From Meandrina meandrites (taxonomy: Eukaryota; Cnidaria; Anthozoa; Scleractinia; Meandrinidae): 64,000 nucleotides of DNA. The stretch covers positions 20,802,937 through 20,866,936 of the forward strand of contig OY855905.1 of NCBI GenBank assembly GCA_963693305.1, read 5' to 3'. Made by a program: the position numbers and the translations under genes. The notes under the pieces are model-generated. The model made no database searches, was not told the origin of the DNA, and saw only the letters and a program-made list of their open reading frames with translations. Positions 45,201-59,500 of the stretch are shown here, in pieces. Within the stretch, counting starts at the first letter, position 1; every line of letters starts with the position of its first letter.

Positions 45201-48200
45201 TTGTGGTGAGAGGAGAGGGGCTAAAAAATGTGTATATGAATAGAAATCAATTGGTCAGTGGATACTACAATCTATCAACGAAAGTGATATGCTAGTTAGG
45301 GCAAAATGCAATGGGAAAGCTATCGACAGGGGACCAATAACGGTGTTGCAAAGTTCGTATGAATTTATTTCGAGAAACAACCGGTTTTCAGCGTTGTCTT
45401 TACTCTACTAACTTCGCTATTAACGTATTGCGAACTGGTCTTGTTCGAATAATATTTGAAGATTTATCTGTTCTTGGGTGATCAGTTTCTTGATTCTCAT
45501 GACGTACATGCTTCACTTTATACAATTATTGTACGTAGAAATTCGATCTTGATCGCTAATATGGAGAACAAGTTCTCACCATTAAGATCAACGCGATAAA
45601 ACCCATTCACATCCATGTCTCCAAAGGCTGTCATGATGTCACCTTTCTTGAGTGATAGCTGATCTTGAGATGGTCGTCCAGAGATCCCAGAATGGACAGG
45701 GTCGTAATCGTGCAGGGCCACCATGCATTGACGTGGCTCAGACCCCGCGGAAGAGGCGCCTGAGGACGGTGTACAATGGCCACTTGACATATTCTCTCTG
45801 TACAACTGTGAAACCAGAAAGAAACACTTTAATAAGAACCCGCTTGCTACAAGCTGAGCAATAATTTTGTTAAAAACTGCGAACACCTTCTTCATGAATT
45901 TTTGAGTTACGCGCGTTTTGTCTCGCGCACCATGACCGTACCAGACCTACTGTCTTGAGCACTGTCTAGTCTATCTTTCACATTTTTCCACGCGCGTTTA
46001 CTTCTGCGTTACGCGGATTATTTTCGACGTTATTTTTCACGTTCCAGTGTCTACTGTTTTGTGCATTGCCCGGGCTATCTTTGAGGCTATTTTCACATAT
46101 TTCCAAGCACATTAACTCGCGGGTTCGCGTATTATTTCCGAAATTTTTTTTTCGCCTGTTATATTTAGAAAAAAAAACCAACTAAAAAACAACCGTCTTC
46201 GGAAACTTTAGAGTCACGCGCTCTTCATCGAACGCGCCCTGGCCATACGAGATCTATTCAATGTGATGGTCACTGGAAAGTTCGTAAAGCTATTACTTGA
46301 AATTATTTCTTTACTCTGTGCACTTTCGTAGATTTTGTTTTGGCGGTAATGCTTGTTCAGTTATTAGTTGAAATATTAACATTACTTACAACACAACATT
46401 ACACTTTGGTCGATCTTTTCCCATTTGCGGCAAAAACAAATTAAAATTATTCAACAAGCTACCAAAACAACTCCTTGACAACAACTCATTTCAAATGACT
46501 TTTGAATTTATCGCAGTGACTAATGAAAAATTAAAAATGAGAATTATAGTAAGGTGGCGAAACTGCCTGAAGTAATAATTCAAATTAGAAGAACAAACGA
46601 AGTGAGTATATGGTTTGAAGCAATAACTGGCAAACATTTCTACCATTTGCCGTCTCTCATATTTCGAACGGAGTCTGAAATATAACTGACTACAATACAT
46701 AAAAAAGGGTTGCTATAGAAAACTAGAAAAACCGTTGCTATAGCAAACTACTCACATTTGTAATAACCCCGGATAAAAGTCAAAAACAAAAAACTGTTCA
46801 AAAAACGGATAAGAGTCGATACCAAAAAACTGTTGAACAAACAGGATACCTTCATCACGGATTCCCGTGACTGAAAAATAACGAAAAATTTAACTTTGGT
46901 GCCACTGTAAAAATTGTCAATTGCTTTTAAAATTGATACGGCAAGCATAGCCAACACGCCTCGCTCCGTAACTATGGAAAAACGTTTAGCTGTAAATTAA
47001 ATTACCACGGAGCATATCTAAAGAAAGTGGGACTGATTTCCTTTTAATGTTGAAATGTAACCCGGAGTGTTTTTGTTTTCGGTCGTTCGCTGCGATCACA
47101 CGAGCGATATTGAGTTGAACACTCGAAGAGAAATTTCATATCTACGCGCGCACATGTTATTCTATAAATATGTTTATATGTATATATGTAATATACGTGT
47201 ACATGTCAAGATATATTACACTACTGCCTTGCTAAAGCGCACTAAAACGCCAAAAGAAACATGAAATAACAAGTGCTCGAAATAAAGTACTCACATTTGT
47301 AATGGTCCTGGGTAAAGGTCGAAAACTACAACCTGTTCTACCGAATGTTAAATACACAGGATGCAATCATCGCGGATTCCCGTCAAAAATTAACGAAAAC
47401 TTTGACTTCCGTACCGTCCTTAACCGTCAAAAATTATTGCTTTTGAAATTGATACGGCAAGCATAACCTACACGCCTCGCTCTGTAGCTAGGGAAAAAGT
47501 TTCTTCTTTGACAGGTTTTTCCAATTTGAAAAAATAATAATAATAACTATATTACTATATTACCACACTTCCTAGGGGTTTACCGGCGCAATAACCCCAC
47601 GCGGGATGTTGGGAGAATACGAGAAAAGCTTGTAAATCACGAGCCGTTTTGTTTTGTTTTATTTTCCTCTAGCTATACGCTTAGTTCTTTCGCTCCAACT
47701 GCGGTAGGTGGCAAAATTCATTGTAGTGAAATACCATCGATAAATATTCATTATGATCATTTATGAGAATCATACCCTCTGTTTTAATCATCAGACGAGA
47801 TACACCAAAATAAGACATTAAACTAACGGTAATTATTCGCCCTTACGGGTTGAGCGTAGTGCTGCCTTGTCGGGAAGCTGGAGATTACCGGTACAATTGA
47901 ACTGAGTTTTTGTCTTTTTTGACCGGAGGTTAGTTCATAAATTACCATATTGCCATGGAACACGTCAAAAGGGAAGTGTGATAGATGTCCTATTAAAGTT
48001 GAAATGTGACCCGGAGTGGTTACCCCAACTCAAATCTTTCTCCATAACAGCTCTATGTGATATCTTCAGCGGAGTTCTCTGCCATCGCAGTAATGGCAGT
48101 TAATCAGGCTAGGATATCGCTTGTAAACCGGAGCACATTGCTGGGATGTATAATATTTTTGTGCGTCATATCTCTTATTCTTGTGGTGCGCTTTGACTTC

Positions 48201-51200
48201 GAAGTCACTAACTCTTGGAACACGTCCCATCGCAGTGGGTATGCAAATTTCGTTAATATAGATTAAGGCAGGCCTAAACGCGGAGTTCCCGAATTACACT
48301 CTTTCTGCTATAAAAACCATTAAGTATATAAGAAGGTCGAGGCTGCGAAAGGACAAAATTTAACAACATCCTAAGAAGGTACCTAAGGCTGAAATTTGGG
48401 TAAGAACGAATTTTATTCATTCCCATAACATACAGGTACTAAATGAACCAATCTTTATTCAAATCCAAACTGGAACCAACATTGCCATCACGCAATTAGT
48501 GAAACTCGGCTTACAGCCAAGGTCCATATCGGTTAGGAGTACATTTACTGCAATATCACTTAGTTGGTAAAACTTAAAAAAGAGAACATTCTAGGCTCAA
48601 ATCTTCGTACAAAGTAACAACGTCAAGTTTCGGCTGAAAATTAGACGTTCTTATCTAAAAAGAGAGTATTTTTAGTGGCATTTAATATTAAATTTCGAAT
48701 TTACAAGATACTATTACAAATGTTGTAGTGTCTAGTTTTATTCTGTTTGTTAACCAATACTTTTAATTTCTACATCAGTAAGTCGTCAAAAATCAAGAAC
48801 TTCAATCGAGTTTTTGCTATGACATTTCCAGCAACGGCTTCTTTACAAAATTCGCCTCCGTACGATATAAACGGAAAGGGGTCCAGATGCAAGTCAGTTT
48901 AAAATGGCTGTTTTGCGTGTCGAAGAGAGATTGTTTATTGGCAGTTTGTAATTTGCGTAGTGGTGCTCGCTACAAACAGCGCATTTCGAACCATCTTGGT
49001 TTGGTTGAATAATTTTATTTAGGTCGAACTATTCTGTTTTATTATTTTATTATCAAAACTTTCGAGAATTCTGTATAGATAACTCAGCGAATTTTCTTCG
49101 TTTCTGGTAAGAAATGTGCGCTGGAAAAAGTCTAATTTCAGTCAATTACCTCGAAAAGAAACCCAAAGTGTTTTGGCGTAAATATTCGTTTACGATTCCA
49201 AATTCACGGGTAGGAGACTTCACCACACTCGCTGATAAAAAATGCATGTGAGCAAATTAATAGAGCTTTTGGATAATAAATCGCTAATAATATGTTTTGG
49301 TGTGTTGTGTCGCTGAGTAGTTTTACTCGTTTTTGTTTTGACTTGTTTGCGGGGTTTAACTGCAGTTGTAATTTGCAAAGGCGTTATAGTATTTTTGATC
49401 CGTGAAGCTGAATACTTTATTAAATAATCTTTTTTAAAAAACGTTTAATGATTATTTGTTTGCCGAAATGAAACAAAATTGGAGAAATCTGAAAACCGAC
49501 ACAACTTCATATAAACGGATTCTCACAATAAAATCAGACAGTATATTCAGAAGAGTTTGTTGCATCACATTTGGGAACGATCGTTAATTCAGCACAACAA
49601 AGCTTTCCAACCAGCTCAATAAATATTATCGGAGACGAAGCGGCAGGTTTTGCGACAGTAAAAAGGAATCACTTCTTTAAATCCATGCAGCTTTTGACAG
49701 TCGTTCAGTGAACGTGATCGGCTCTGAGCTCACTTTCATTTCAGCTGAAGTAATTTTTATATCGTGGTCAGTCGCAAGGAACGGAAGGCAATGCTTTTAT
49801 TCTCGCTCTTTTTTGACTCGCACACAATAAGCTTATATCATTTTCAGCTCTTTTCGTGATTTAAAAAACTTCCCGTTAACCTATAACATTTGTCATAACA
49901 TTCCACGACGTAGAAAACTTAAGATGAGATTGAGCTATACTAACGACAAAATATTTTATCCTGTTCATTTTGTTTCAGCTCATGTTGACAAACAATCGCA
50001 TCGTTAAGGGCGAAATAAAATGTCCAGATGCAAATGTCCTGATCGAATGAAATGATGAAATATCCTGATCGAAAAGCAGTGCTCCTACAAACATCTACGA
50101 CAAGTAACTCTCAACGAACCGAAAATGTTTCTGCGTGAATCCTCGGGTAGGACTCCAAATCAAGGGCAACGAGGGCAACTTGTTAACAGTCCTTTTCCAC
50201 CTGTGTGGTCGATAGGTTGATCGATCGGTCGGAGAGACAGTCACGTAACAACCATGACTTTTCAGCTCGGTGGGTTAACCAAATCGTCTTAGGTACGGGG
50301 TCCCGCTTGCTCGCTCCTTCGGCGCTACGCTATTCGAGTTGTTTCCTGGTCTGAAGAAGGGAGATGACTTCGGAAGTAAATTAATTTAAGCATTATCGTT
50401 GATTCAATAGTCAATGAGATTATCAATTTATAAGAGAGTTTTAAACAGTATTATATTTTGTTTTGTCAGGACAAAAGCCAAATCCGAGTCAGGTACACGC
50501 GGACCAATTGCAAATCTGGATACGACCCATAAGTGTTCTCCAATACAACACGTACTTTATCTTAAGACACACAAGACAGCATCCAGTACATTAGCTAATA
50601 TATTTTACCGTTATGGCGACTCTCGTAATCTTTCATTTGTTCTTGGAAAAGAAATGTATATTGGTTGGCCTGAGCGCTTTCTTCTCTCACACGCTCTCCC
50701 TTTGGATGGAACCAGGCCGAATTTTCTATGTACTCACACCAGGTACAACAAAAAGCCGATGAATTTTCTTTTCCCGAAGGAAACCAGTAAATACATAACG
50801 ATCATACGAAACCCTGTGGACCAGTTCGAGTCAGTTTTTAACTACGTGGGTTTTGGCGTAATTTATGGTTTTGGTCAAGACCCAACTGAATCTCTGAAGG
50901 CATTTCTCAAGAAAGGAATAGAATTTAAAGACATTTTCAAAGCCCAAGCATCTCGTTTGGCCAGAAATCCCATGTCGTTCGACTTGGGTTTGGACTACAG
51001 GTTTTACCAGAACATTACCGCTATCAAAGAGTACATTACGTTCCTGGAGGAGGAATTTGATTTGGTTCTAATCTCCGATTATTTTGATGAATCTGTGGTG
51101 CTGATGAAGCGCTTACTTTGCTGGAATTTCGATGATATCATTCACATTAAAAGCAACGAAAGAATAGACAAAGAAAAAGCCACGGGCTTGAGCGACGACG

Positions 51201-53486
51201 TCAAAGAAAACATCAAAAGATGGAACAAAGCAGACATGTTACTGTACCATCATTTTAACCAAACATTTTGGCGCAAAATACAAATGGAAGGAGAAGATTT
51301 TTACGAGGATCTTGCAACTTTTCGTCGCAAGAAAAAGGAAATAAAACGCTTGTGTTTTACTAACGAAAAAAGTCATCAATTATATTACCCCAAGAAATAT
51401 GTAAAGGCATTAAATTTAAAGCAGAACTTGTCAGGAGAAACACAAGTGAAATGTGAACGAATTACGAGATTTGAAATCTCGTATCTTGCGTATTTAAGAG
51501 AGAAACGAGCATCAAAATTAAAAGGTGTTTTCCGTGCAGAGCCAGAGAAAAAGGAGCAAGAAAAACTTAGTTGGAACTTGGCAAACGAACTAAGATACGA
51601 TCCTGTTTAACACAAACAAACAAACACTGTAGCTGTAGTCTGTATATGCGAGGGGGAGAGAAGGTTATGCACCACATAGCGAAAAGTGAGAGGAAAGGAA
51701 ACAAAACAATATGTTTTAAAACTTTCACCGGCTTGAAATGTCAATTGTATGTATTGTTGTTTTACAATTTTCGGTTTTGCAACCTCTCTCCCTGCTGGAG
51801 GTTCTTGTTAAGTGCCTGGCTCTGCATTTGGGAAGGTTCAGGTTTCTTCCAAAACATGAAGGTTCTTCCTGATGAGCAGCAGGCACGCAATTGTTATTTA
51901 GACTTCTGACTGTAAAAGTTCTGAAACTTCACGTTCGTATCAATAAACAGGGTCTGTTGTTTGTCTAGTGCAGCTACGCAGTGTAACGGTCATTTTCCCA
52001 ATTTAACAGTCACAAGTTGCGTGACCCGGCGATAATTGCTATTATTGCTACGGTAGAAATTGCAGTAAAAACCCGCATTCAAGAACCTGCATTTTTCCAT
52101 GTTGTCCTAAACGATTTCTTATATATATTGTGTTTACTGAGATATTAGGCTTTTAAGGTTCTTAAAAAGATTATTATTTTTTTAGAAAAAATGGTTTTGT
52201 TGCTAGAAGAATGTTGATACTGTCAATTGTTTACGTCAAATATGGATGTAATCTTGCCTAAATGACTTCAATCTTAACAATACAAACCCTGGCATTGCAA
52301 GGGACTTGGTCAACTTCTTTGCCCCGTAGAGCTTGTTTAATTTGATTTACGAATTCGAAGTTTTAACTGAATTCTATGCATTAAGAACCTGCTTTAAATT
52401 TTAGGCTGAAACAGGTTCTTATATAAAGAGGTTATAACTGCAAATGTTAGCCTAACAAGTTCTTAGATTTTAGTTTCTTAAATGTGGGTTTTTACTGCTT
52501 TATCACGTTCTGCATCATAATCTTACCTGAAGCTCTTTGGCTTTGTACGAAGGAACATCTTTCAGTGGGTCTCTACGTGACCTTGATAAATGCTCCTCGA
52601 GCGCAAGATCCGAGTCATTATCGTCCTCTAACTCTTCCACATACAGACTAGGAACCAGGCCTCGTACGCCGTTCACGTCCGCCTCGAAGTAACCATTGAT
52701 GTCCATGTCACCGAACACCGTTAGTAAGTCCCCTTCTTTGAGCTTGAGCTCCAATTCGGGGTGCTCACAGGCAGGCGACTTGTGAGGGTCATAATCAAAC
52801 AATGCGACAAAGCGCTTGGCTTTTTTGGTTCCCGGAGGGGAAGGTTCAAACGACTTAAAAAAGAGAGGAAAAACTGTTAGAAAATAACCGCAGCTTGCAC
52901 AACATGAATGACAGAAAAGTAACATTAGAACTTACTTTTGGTGAGCGACGCGGAGATTGTTTCTCCAGCCTGCTTTGTAACCTTTCTTCTATTAAGTTCT
53001 GAAAACATTACAAACCAGGAACAAACCAGTTAATTCCATCCAAAACAACTGAACCTTAACTAATGCAAAGTGAAGTATGAAAAACAACATGGAGCGCGGG
53101 CGTTCAATGACACAGGTCGAAAGTAATCATGTTCACTGCTTGTAAACCAACTAAAAACAGTGAGCGGTAGTTACTAATTCTTCACAAACCTCAGGATCGC
53201 GTTTAGCTATTTTTCGCTCCTGCTCCCTCTGAGCCGACAGCTTCACGAAGTTCTCCGGCGAGTATCCGTAGCTTCGGATCTTGGACATATCGTCGAGAGC
53301 TGACGTTGCGATGGAATGACGTAGCTCTCGGATTTCTTCGCTAAGTTTGTCCACCAGTTCGTCTTTTTCTTTGCACGCTCTTTTGAGTAACGAAATCTTG
53401 GCCTGGAAGTGGAAGCAGCAACGAAAGAAATTAGAAACTACACAGTTAAAAAAGGGACAGACAGACAGGCAGACAGGCAGACAGGC

Positions 53487-53523
<37 letters not shown>

Positions 53524-56500
53524 CAGATGGACAAAAGATGTTTACCTTTAAAGTTGGTATCTGCATCTCGGCATCATCTTTTTGTCGCGTAGATTCCGCC
53601 AGCTATGAATAAAGATCAAACAATATAACTTAAAAGAAGAAATTTCCTCCATAATAGTTTTTTCAGCATGAACGACTGATGTTTCATTCTACATGCGAGT
53701 GCCTCCTTGGACAATCTTACAACTGAGATTACCTGACTAGCTTCTGACTATATTTGCATGTTCAATCTGGATTAGGAAGGCGGTTTTTGTTCGCTGATAT
53801 TCGAAACTTGAATCTGCAAAACATATTACCTTTCTGCCAGGTTAATAAAGAGCCAAGTGTAAAGTTACCTTAATTCTTAAAGAATGGAATCCATCTTCTA
53901 GCTTAACGTGATCCCTGCGTGAGAAATTAACATTGTATTTACCAAAGTGGATTTCTTATAGGACATTTAATGAAACACGCAGATATGACATGCTAACGTT
54001 CAGAATGAGAGACGAAAATGTATATTATAACGGTGTATTTTATTGTGGTAGCGCTCACATTTCTTGTCATACTTGCTACACAAAGTCAAATTTCGTGAAA
54101 TGAGTTGGCTTGGTTTTCCGCATTCACCCGACTTTCATACCCAGCGACAGTAAAAAAAGTTCAAGAACGATCGTGAAGAGACATTGGTTCGTAATAAAAG
54201 ATACCTCACTTATTTTACACTAAGTATGATCTCATCTTATATCTCAACGCGGGCCCCTACCTATTAAGGTCCTGCAATTCTGCCACTTGGTTCTCAAGCG
54301 AGTTTCGTTCTTGTGTTGTTATGGCGAGCCGTGTCTGCATCTCATTCCTTTCTGCCTCCAGTTTATCCAGCTGTACTTGAAGGAAGTTTCGTTCATGTTG
54401 GCTGTCGTGCATCTTTGTTTGTGCTACTTTAAAGTCCTGTTCTAGTTCAGCCAGCTATGAGCACAAAAAGAAATCAAATCAAGTCACTTATGATCGCTAC
54501 GTAATGACTCATTTTTAAGTAATATATCAAACACAAGAGAGAGTGTTTTACCACATTTCCAAACACCGAGAAAAGAGCTGAAAGTATGACACAGCGGAGT
54601 ATTTTTGACGAACTTCGAGGTATTTGGAAATGTGATGAAACACTCTCTCGAGTATTTGATATTTCTTCCCAATCGAAACTAAAACTACGGGGAAAACAGA
54701 GACATAAAATCGTAAAATTCTATGCAAATTACGATCACATATCCAAACTATCGTCACGGTTCAAATTTCCTTTTTTAACTTGATGAATAAATTGCCAATG
54801 AGTTTGAGAAGGTTTATTCTATTAGCAACCGGTACGCTTAATTTAGTTTGGGAGCTCCCTTACATAACAAGCCCACTAACGCCCCCTAAAATGATCCCAC
54901 CGAAAAAGCCTTTTAACAAAAAACGTCTGGGTATGTCTCCACCAGTACAAGCCAGGAACACAAAAAAATAGCAAGACTGCTTACTCTAGAATTCAAGGTG
55001 GTATTTGTCTTTTGCAAGATGGCACATCTATTTTCCAAGTCATCTCTCTGCATCTCCATCAGCTTGTTGTTTCGAAGGAAGTCGTTTCTCTCGGATTCCA
55101 CCACTCGGCCCTTTCTTAGCAGATCATCTCTTTGATTTTCTACAGTTTTCATTTTTTCCATCAATTGGTTTCGATCTTGCTCAACGATGTCCATTTCTTG
55201 TACTTGAGACTGAAAAACCAGATGTTAAATGTAATATTCCATTTCTGCAGCAACTTACATGCCTTTGGTTTAAAGCTTTTCACACCAGTTCGATTTGTTT
55301 TTCTCACTCTTCGTTTCAGATTATGTTAATGAATACGAGACAATGGAAAATAAAAATTAAACTGGTTACAAAAACGAAATCTACATAGCTCTTAAAACAT
55401 TGCATTCGTCGGATGATTTTCATGGCACGTGGCAGAACGACTTCCGGATGTAGCCTAAATCATTTTAAATACCTGTAATAGCTGAATGTTATGCTCAAGC
55501 TTCTTAAATTCCCTCTCCGTTCTTTCCAACTTCTTGACCTAAAACAAAACAATTTTTGAGTATGAGCAAATTACATTATTTTTGATAATGGACCGAGGAA
55601 GGCGGTTAGTCAAACATGAACAAAATCTTGACGCGACCAAAAGAAAAACAGAAACAACAATAAAACCGCAGCCAAAAAAAATTGGACTTCATGAAAAACC
55701 ACTCTGAGTTGATATCTTTTTACCTTTTCACTGAGTTCAAAGTTCTGCTTTTCCATTGCACTGTATTTTGTTTGTAACTCTGCCAGTTTAAGTTCGGCGC
55801 CTTGTAGGTTCTTTAGTTGGTTCTTAAAATAAAGAGGAACAATCACAGCAGATTAGCAAGAAGAAATCACGAAAGTAATCTGTTAAGGCCCCAATGGATC
55901 TTGGGAAGAGAAATCCTTCCCATGGTACAATGCGTCCCCTATTTTCTTTCGATAAGGAGGGACTGACGTTGAATCTACAACTTTCGTAGTTTCCCGAAAA
56001 GAACTTCTTTTTGGAACTGTTTTCTGGAGAAGTGTAGTTTAATATTTCATAACTGTTTAATATACCTGCAAATTCATGTAAGCCGCTTCCATTCTTTGTC
56101 TTTGTCTTTCCGAGTTGTTAGCTTCAGCTTTCCATTGTTCAATCTAGAAAAAAAAAATAAAAATAGTACCCAGTGGGTACATGAGTCTAATGCGTCATGG
56201 ATTGTTAGTGCGGTTGAAATAAGTTGAAGTAGTTTCGGTATTTACGGCATAGAGCAAGAGGTGTAGCAGAGGTTTGGTAGTAAGAGTGGTTCAGAAGAAG
56301 TCGATAATATTTGTTCTCTAAAGTATATATATTTATATATATTTATTCATGTTAAAAGATTAGTGCGTTGTAGACCATAGGAAGATCGTACAGATTTAGA
56401 GGGGGTGGGGGGGGGGGGGGTATCCTGAAAAATTAGTTTGCAAAAGCAAAAAAAGCCCAACTAAATTTTTGCAGGCATGAAAAAAATTGTCTGCAGGAAG

Positions 56501-59500
56501 ATGACACCGGAAAAAATGTTTTCACAGACAACGAAACAGAAAAAAAATTGTTTGTCTTGAAAAAATTTTCATCCCCCTGCTTCCAAAAAAATAATGGTCC
56601 GCCCCATAGATAGACAAGATACAGCCGCTTATTTAGTATTCTAAATATCCTAAATCCCATCAAAATAAGGCAAAATATATATTTTTTCAATTCCTTTGCA
56701 ATTTATGCAATACTGCTCAACAAAGATTTCAATTACCTTTAACGTTTCGACACAGGGGAGCAAAGAAAACATTGCGTACAGAATGTAATTTAATTAAGCG
56801 AAATATTTTCACGTCTATTAAACACTACAAGCAGTTGAATGAAAGAGTTTCGTTTTCATGACTGAGAACAGCTTCCAAATAGTCAATACATGGAAATAAC
56901 AATCAGATCGGAATTCAATAACTATTAAAGCGAGTTTTCATTCTGTCTTAACTACTTTTTGGCAAGTTTCAATATTTATGCAAATTTCGCGCGCAATGTA
57001 ATTTGATTACACTGTCTTGTTTTCAAGCTCTAGATTGAATATTGAATGGTGAAAAAAAACTCTTTTTAATGAAAGTTGCATTCTGTGAATGAAATCCTGC
57101 TTCAGTTGAATTGAACAATCAATTGCTGACTACAATTTTATTTAATTTTCCATTTTTTTTATAAGTTAGTTTTTGTTTATGAACACAAATGTCACTTCCG
57201 GATTTTTTTCATCAAAAGATGTCGATTTCACGTTGCGTTTCCCACGGATTATAAAAAAACATGCAGCTGGAAGGAGAACATTTTCAGTGGCTTCACACTT
57301 GAAAACGAGGATTCATATTATTTTGGACTGTGAAACATTTATTCCAATTACATACATGACAATTTCTTTTACAAGTGCGTGTCGTGCTCGAGCTCCGTTT
57401 GACCGTTGCTTCGTTAACAACATCCTTGCTTCCTGATTGGATTACGATCACCGCACCAAGCCCGCAATGAGGCGGGCTATTGTTTAAGCACAATTACACC
57501 GGACGATTATCGATCCCGAACCATTCCCTTGGGATTGCTAACAGCTTTTTTTCCACTACATAGAGTCTAAAGCGCATGCGCATTAGACTCAAAAATAAAA
57601 AATGAGCGCGCCCCAAATAACGTTCGCATGGCAGATCTTTCACATATCCTCTCTGAACCCGCGTCAGAAGAAAGAGAGGATTTAGTATCTGAGTTCACGG
57701 CCGGAAAAACGGACGCAAGACTCGAAACTGAACTAACAAATAATCAATTTACTATGCCAAGAAATATCACTTACCTCGTAGTTCTTTTTGTTCATTTCCC
57801 CAATCTACAAAACACAACAAAGAAAATAAAAAACGTCAAGACCTCAAAAAAATTTGCAGAAACAAACCAAACCAAACAAAATACGTCCCAGTCAGTCCCC
57901 TTTAAAGGTCAGAAAGGTCCTATAAAAAACACACAAAAACAAACAAAAAACATGCAACAGATGAAAAACACAACGCTTTAAAACAAAGACAATAACATAC
58001 CTTTGTAAGAAGTTCTCTCTCCTTCTTTTGATTCTGTTGAAAGTAATAAATCATTAAGAATACTGTCTAACCCAAACTGTTTAAGGATCAAATGACTTAT
58101 CTATAACGCGACAGGTGCAAGAACAAAATCATTCATATTTAATAACCATCTGACAAAAAAAAAAAAACGTTTCTATCCATACGTTACCTCTTGCTTCAAG
58201 AACGCCACGTCTTCGTCCTAAATCGAAGAGAAGATACAAAGATGACATCTTTCTAATCCTTTACATGTGAATGATCTAAATCAAATTTCTCTTTACAACA
58301 TCAATACATTGTTAAGAAGACAAGAGATGAGAAGAAAAAACTCTCATCCTCATCAGCTGTTACCACAAAGCAGCACAATGAACTCTCAGAACCAATGTTC
58401 AAAGAGAGAATTTGGAATGAAAGCGTTTGACGAAATACACTCGTTAATGGAATTAGTCTTCAATAAAACTGAAGACATGATAAATAGAATTGTCAGAAAT
58501 TCGATAAAGAAACGTTACTGCTTACCAGAATTTTCATTTCACGATCTTTTCTTTCAAGCTGTAGAAGAAAAACAGAGAAAAGGAAGACATAAAATCCTTG
58601 CGTGCAACAGACATTTGGCGCGGTCATATCGGCACAATAATAAGAAAATTAAAGATGAAAAATATTTTATCGTCTATCCGGAATTTTAAGACAAGACAAA
58701 ACTACAATAACAAGGCAAAACACTGTATTTACCAACGATTGCGTCTCAAGCTCAGTTGCTTCAGTCTGAAAAGAAAAATCGAAACGATTATGATCTTACG
58801 AGAGAAAACAAAGTGGACGCAACAATACTTAAACTACATTTAGAAAGACGTATTTTCCAAACATTAGTAATGGCAACTGTAACAAATTCATGAATGTATA
58901 AAACGTACTGTGTAAATATATTCACGCTGTTCAGTTGTCAAAATGTTTGTAATAATTCAGAGTTTTGGATCATGAAACGTACCTTCATTGAGCGAATGAG
59001 ATTTTCTTTGTTCTGCAAAACAATAATCACACACAATATATTATATAGGAGGAAAAGCAACACAAAGAGTCATATTCGAACAACAGTAATAATTTTGGGG
59101 AATAACATTAGAGACAAATTGTGCGAGTATTCAGCTTTTCATTTACAAAGTCATTTTGTTGGAATGTGCAGCTGTCCAAATAATGAGAAATGACTCTGTT
59201 AAAAAGGTATTTGGTGCAATGTATTAAAGGCATCGTCGCAATTTGAACAAAGCTTGCAATTAAAAGGTCCATTAAAACGATAGAGAGAAAAAACAACAAC
59301 AAAAAAACAAGACGCTGGGATAAGGAATCATACCTTGTTAGAGAATTAAAATCCAGTTAATTTTTTTGGTGAATTTTAAGAGAACATTGGTTTCCACTTA
59401 CTCCTTCAAAGTTGTGCTGCTCAATTTCTATTGTACAAATGGGACATTCTGGATATTTCTTGCACACCGGCCAATTAACTTCGCACTTTTCTTGCGAACA

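Noticed and set aside
48057..48092. Earlier start for the sulfotransferase exon 1
   Set aside because: The extension begins at a GTG codon; the first in-frame ATG in good context is at 48093.
53347..53612. Plus-strand frames rich in TDRQ/ADRQ repeats
   Set aside because: Translation of the CAGA/CAGG microsatellite in a RIM-BP intron, antisense to the real exons.
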